Positions 5,215 through 6,356 of a stretch of 6,356 nucleotides of DNA are shown piece by piece. The translations under genes and the position numbers were made by a program. The stretch's first letter is position 1; every line of letters begins with the position of its first letter. Origin of the DNA: Lysobacterales bacterium (GTDB lineage Bacteria > Pseudomonadota > Gammaproteobacteria > Xanthomonadales > Xanthomonadaceae); the NCBI GenBank assembly GCA_020442545.1, contig JAGRJX010000134.1:1-6356 (forward strand), given 5' to 3'. Below the pieces are notes generated by a model. It worked only from the letters and a program-made list of their open reading frames with translations. It made no database searches and was not told the DNA's origin.

Positions 5215-6180
5215 ATGCGGGACGTGAACACAGACGGCTTGATGGTATTCAACGGCAACGCCAATCGGCCTCTGGCCCAGGCGGTGTGTCGGGAGTTGGG
5301 CATCCGCCCGGGCAAGGCCCTGGTCGGGCGCTTTTCCGATGGCGAAGTGCAGGTCGAGATCGAGGAGAACGTCCGCGGTCAGGACGTCTTCGTGATCCAG
5401 CCGACCTGCGCACCGACCGCGGAAAACTTCATGGAATTGCTGGTGCTGATCGACGCGCTGAAGCGTGCATCAGCCCAGTCGGTGACAGCCGTGGTGCCGT
5501 ACTTCGGCTACGCCCGGCAGGATCGCCGCCCGCGATCCGCGCGGGTGCCGATCACCGCCAAGGTCGCCGCGAAGATGTTCGGTTCCGTGGGCACCGGCCG
5601 GGTGTTGACGGTGGATCTGCATGCCGACCAGATCCAGGGCTTTTTCGACATCCCGGTGGACAACGTGTACGCCTCGCCGCTGCTGCTGGCCGATGTCTGG
5701 CGTAGTCGCGGTTCGGACGAGCTGATCGTGGTCAGTCCGGACGTGGGTGGCGTGGTTCGCGCACGGGCCATTGCCAAGCGCCTTGATGACGCGGATCTCG
5801 CGATCATCGACAAGCGCCGCCCGCGTGCCAACGAAGCCACGGTGATGAACATCATCGGTGATGTCGACGGCAAGGCCTGTGTGCTGGTCGATGACATCGT
5901 CGATACCGCCGGCACCTTGTGTGCGGCGGCGGCGGCGCTGAAGGATCGCGGCGCCAGGCGCGTGGTTGCCTACTGCACGCATCCGGTGTTGTCCGGGCCT
6001 GCGGTGGCCAACATCAGCGGTTCGGCGCTGGATGAGCTGGTGGTGACCGACACCATCCCACTCAGCGATGCGGCCCGGAATTGCAGCAATATCCGCCAGC
6101 TCAGCGTGGCCGAGCTGCTGGCCGAGACGATCCGCCGCATGGCATTCGGCGAGTCGGTCAGTTCGCTTTACGTCGACTGA
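5215..6180 (+). CDS. prs: Ribose-phosphate pyrophosphokinase (PRPP synthetase)
   Basis: 321 aa. Prs transfers pyrophosphate from ATP to ribose-5-phosphate to make PRPP for purine, pyrimidine, NAD, His and Trp synthesis (cytoplasm, class I enzyme). Landmarks are RFSDGEVQVEIEENVRGQDVF (39-59), the PYFGYARQDRRPRSARVPITAK loop (95-116), the signature DLHADQIQGFFDIPVDN (134-150), VVSPDVGGVVRARAIAKRL (172-190), the catalytic flexible-loop IDKRRPRAN (198-206) and the ribose-phosphate-binding VLVDDIVDTAGT (223-234). The C-terminus FGESVSSLYVD is Xanthomonas-like. The ATG at 5215 gives MRDVNTDGLMVFNGNAN, about the length of Xanthomonas-type starts. GTG at 5224 or ATG at 5242 are alternatives, and none has a strong ribosome-binding site. 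It follows a 172-bp leader after the displaced tRNA repeat. Confidence 0.97.
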   Translation: MRDVNTDGLMVFNGNANRPLAQAVCRELGIRPGKALVGRFSDGEVQVEIEENVRGQDVFVIQPTCAPTAENFMELLVLIDALKRASAQSVTAVVPYFGYARQDRRPRSARVPITAKVAAKMFGSVGTGRVLTVDLHADQIQGFFDIPVDNVYASPLLLADVWRSRGSDELIVVSPDVGGVVRARAIAKRLDDADLAIIDKRRPRANEATVMNIIGDVDGKACVLVDDIVDTAGTLCAAAAALKDRGARRVVAYCTHPVLSGPAVANISGSALDELVVTDTIPLSDAARNCSNIRQLSVAELLAETIRRMAFGESVSSLYVD

Positions 6181-6187
6181 GTCGGCA

Positions 6188-6205
6188 CCGGGACAGGTTT
6201 CCCGG
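6188..6205 (+). promoter_or_regulatory. Hairpin 1 of the prs-rplY intergenic region
   Basis: A perfect 6-bp stem pairs CCGGGA (6188-6193) with TCCCGG (6200-6205) around a 6-nt loop, starting 8 nt after the prs stop. It is not followed by a T-tract, so intrinsic termination is unlikely. It may protect the prs message end or begin the rplY leader structure. Confidence 0.45.
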
Positions 6206-6219
6206 ACAAGGTTTCCAAT

Positions 6220-6243
6220 GACTCTCCTGGTCGCGGGAGAGTC
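6220..6243 (+). promoter_or_regulatory. Hairpin 2, rplY leader
   Basis: A perfect 8-bp stem pairs GACTCTCC (6220-6227) with GGAGAGTC (6236-6243) around an 8-nt loop, extendable by a T·G wobble (6228/6235). It is the strongest helix in the prs-rplY gap and is not followed by a T-run. Its position 50 nt before the L25 start codon fits a 5' leader element. Confidence 0.5.
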
Positions 6244-6248
6244 GAATC

Positions 6249-6264
6249 ACCGCCGCAAGGCGGT
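6249..6264 (+). promoter_or_regulatory. Hairpin 3 with GCAA tetraloop, rplY leader
   Basis: A perfect 6-bp stem pairs ACCGCC (6249-6254) with GGCGGT (6259-6264), capped by GCAA, a GNRA-type tetraloop. It ends 8 nt before the purine-rich GAAGAGAAGTGG (6273-6284) that probably acts as the rplY ribosome-binding region. With the preceding hairpin it makes a plausible translational-control leader. E. coli L25 is reported to repress its own rplY mRNA; the extension to this leader is inference. Confidence 0.5.
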
Positions 6265-6292
6265 TCAACACTGAAGAGAAGTGGTAACGACA

Positions 6293-6356
6293 ATGTCCAA
6301 TGCACATGAAATCCAGGCGGACATCCGCAATGACGAGGGGAAAGGTGCGAGCCGCC
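6293..6356 (+). CDS. rplY: 50S ribosomal protein L25 (Ctc/TL5 family), N-terminal fragment
   Basis: Partial gene; 21 codons are visible before the window ends. L25 binds 5S rRNA in the large ribosomal subunit, and long forms carry a C-terminal TL5/Ctc domain not visible here. The N-terminus MSNAHEIQADIRNDEGKGAS matches the family pattern, in which a short beta strand is followed by R-x-D-x-GKGASR. The ATG is preceded by GAAGAGAAGTGG (6273-6284), a weakly canonical ribosome-binding site. It follows prs as in Pseudomonas and Xanthomonas (prs-rplY-pth), which supports the call despite the short fragment. Confidence 0.9.
   Translation, partial: MSNAHEIQADIRNDEGKGASR

Overview
The window is GC-rich bacterial chromosome (roughly two-thirds G+C by eye). 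It carries the conserved gammaproteobacterial housekeeping block prfA–hemA / TPR protein–lolB–ispE–tRNA-Gln–prs–rplY, the same neighbourhood as in Pseudomonas aeruginosa. The PRPP synthetase ends in SSLYVD and closely resembles Xanthomonas-type Prs, so the source is most likely a gammaproteobacterium in or near the Xanthomonadales/Lysobacterales. That placement is an inference from recognised protein features; no search was run.

Layout. On the minus strand, hemA (31-1359) runs into the start of prfA (65 down to the window edge). The two genes overlap by 35 nt, so tetrapyrrole synthesis and translation termination appear translationally coupled. A 146-bp divergent intergenic region separates hemA from a plus-strand operon. 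That operon holds an exported TPR protein resembling LbcA (1506-3206), lolB (3203-3895) and ispE (3879-4757), joined by 4-nt and 17-nt overlaps. A tRNA-Gln(TTG) gene (4782-4856) follows ispE by 24 bp. A 358-bp protein-free stretch (4857-5214) then precedes prs (5215-6180). A 112-bp gap with three consecutive hairpins leads to the start of rplY (6293 to the edge), which encodes ribosomal protein L25.

The genes are mostly essential housekeeping functions. HemA makes glutamate-1-semialdehyde for heme, PrfA reads UAA/UAG stops, LolB receives lipoproteins at the outer membrane, IspE is the kinase of the MEP isoprenoid pathway, Prs makes PRPP and L25 binds 5S rRNA. The TPR protein is the probable counterpart of the envelope-protease adaptor LbcA, but here it has a plain signal peptide and no lipobox.

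The least ordinary part is just downstream of tRNA-Gln. The last 18 nt of the tRNA (including CCA) plus 4 more bases recur exactly 182 bp downstream (4839-4860 and 5021-5042). The second copy forms the right arm of a 115-nt element (4918-5032) closed by a 14-position inverted repeat with one mismatch. Inside are up to five small hairpins separated by 0-3 nt. A 9-nt match to the tRNA T-arm lies at the left of the cluster, as if a copied tRNA 3' end had been split by a 74-bp hairpin-rich insert. This looks like a small structured repeat element or the remains of an integration at the tRNA 3' end, and it is the main candidate for something undescribed.
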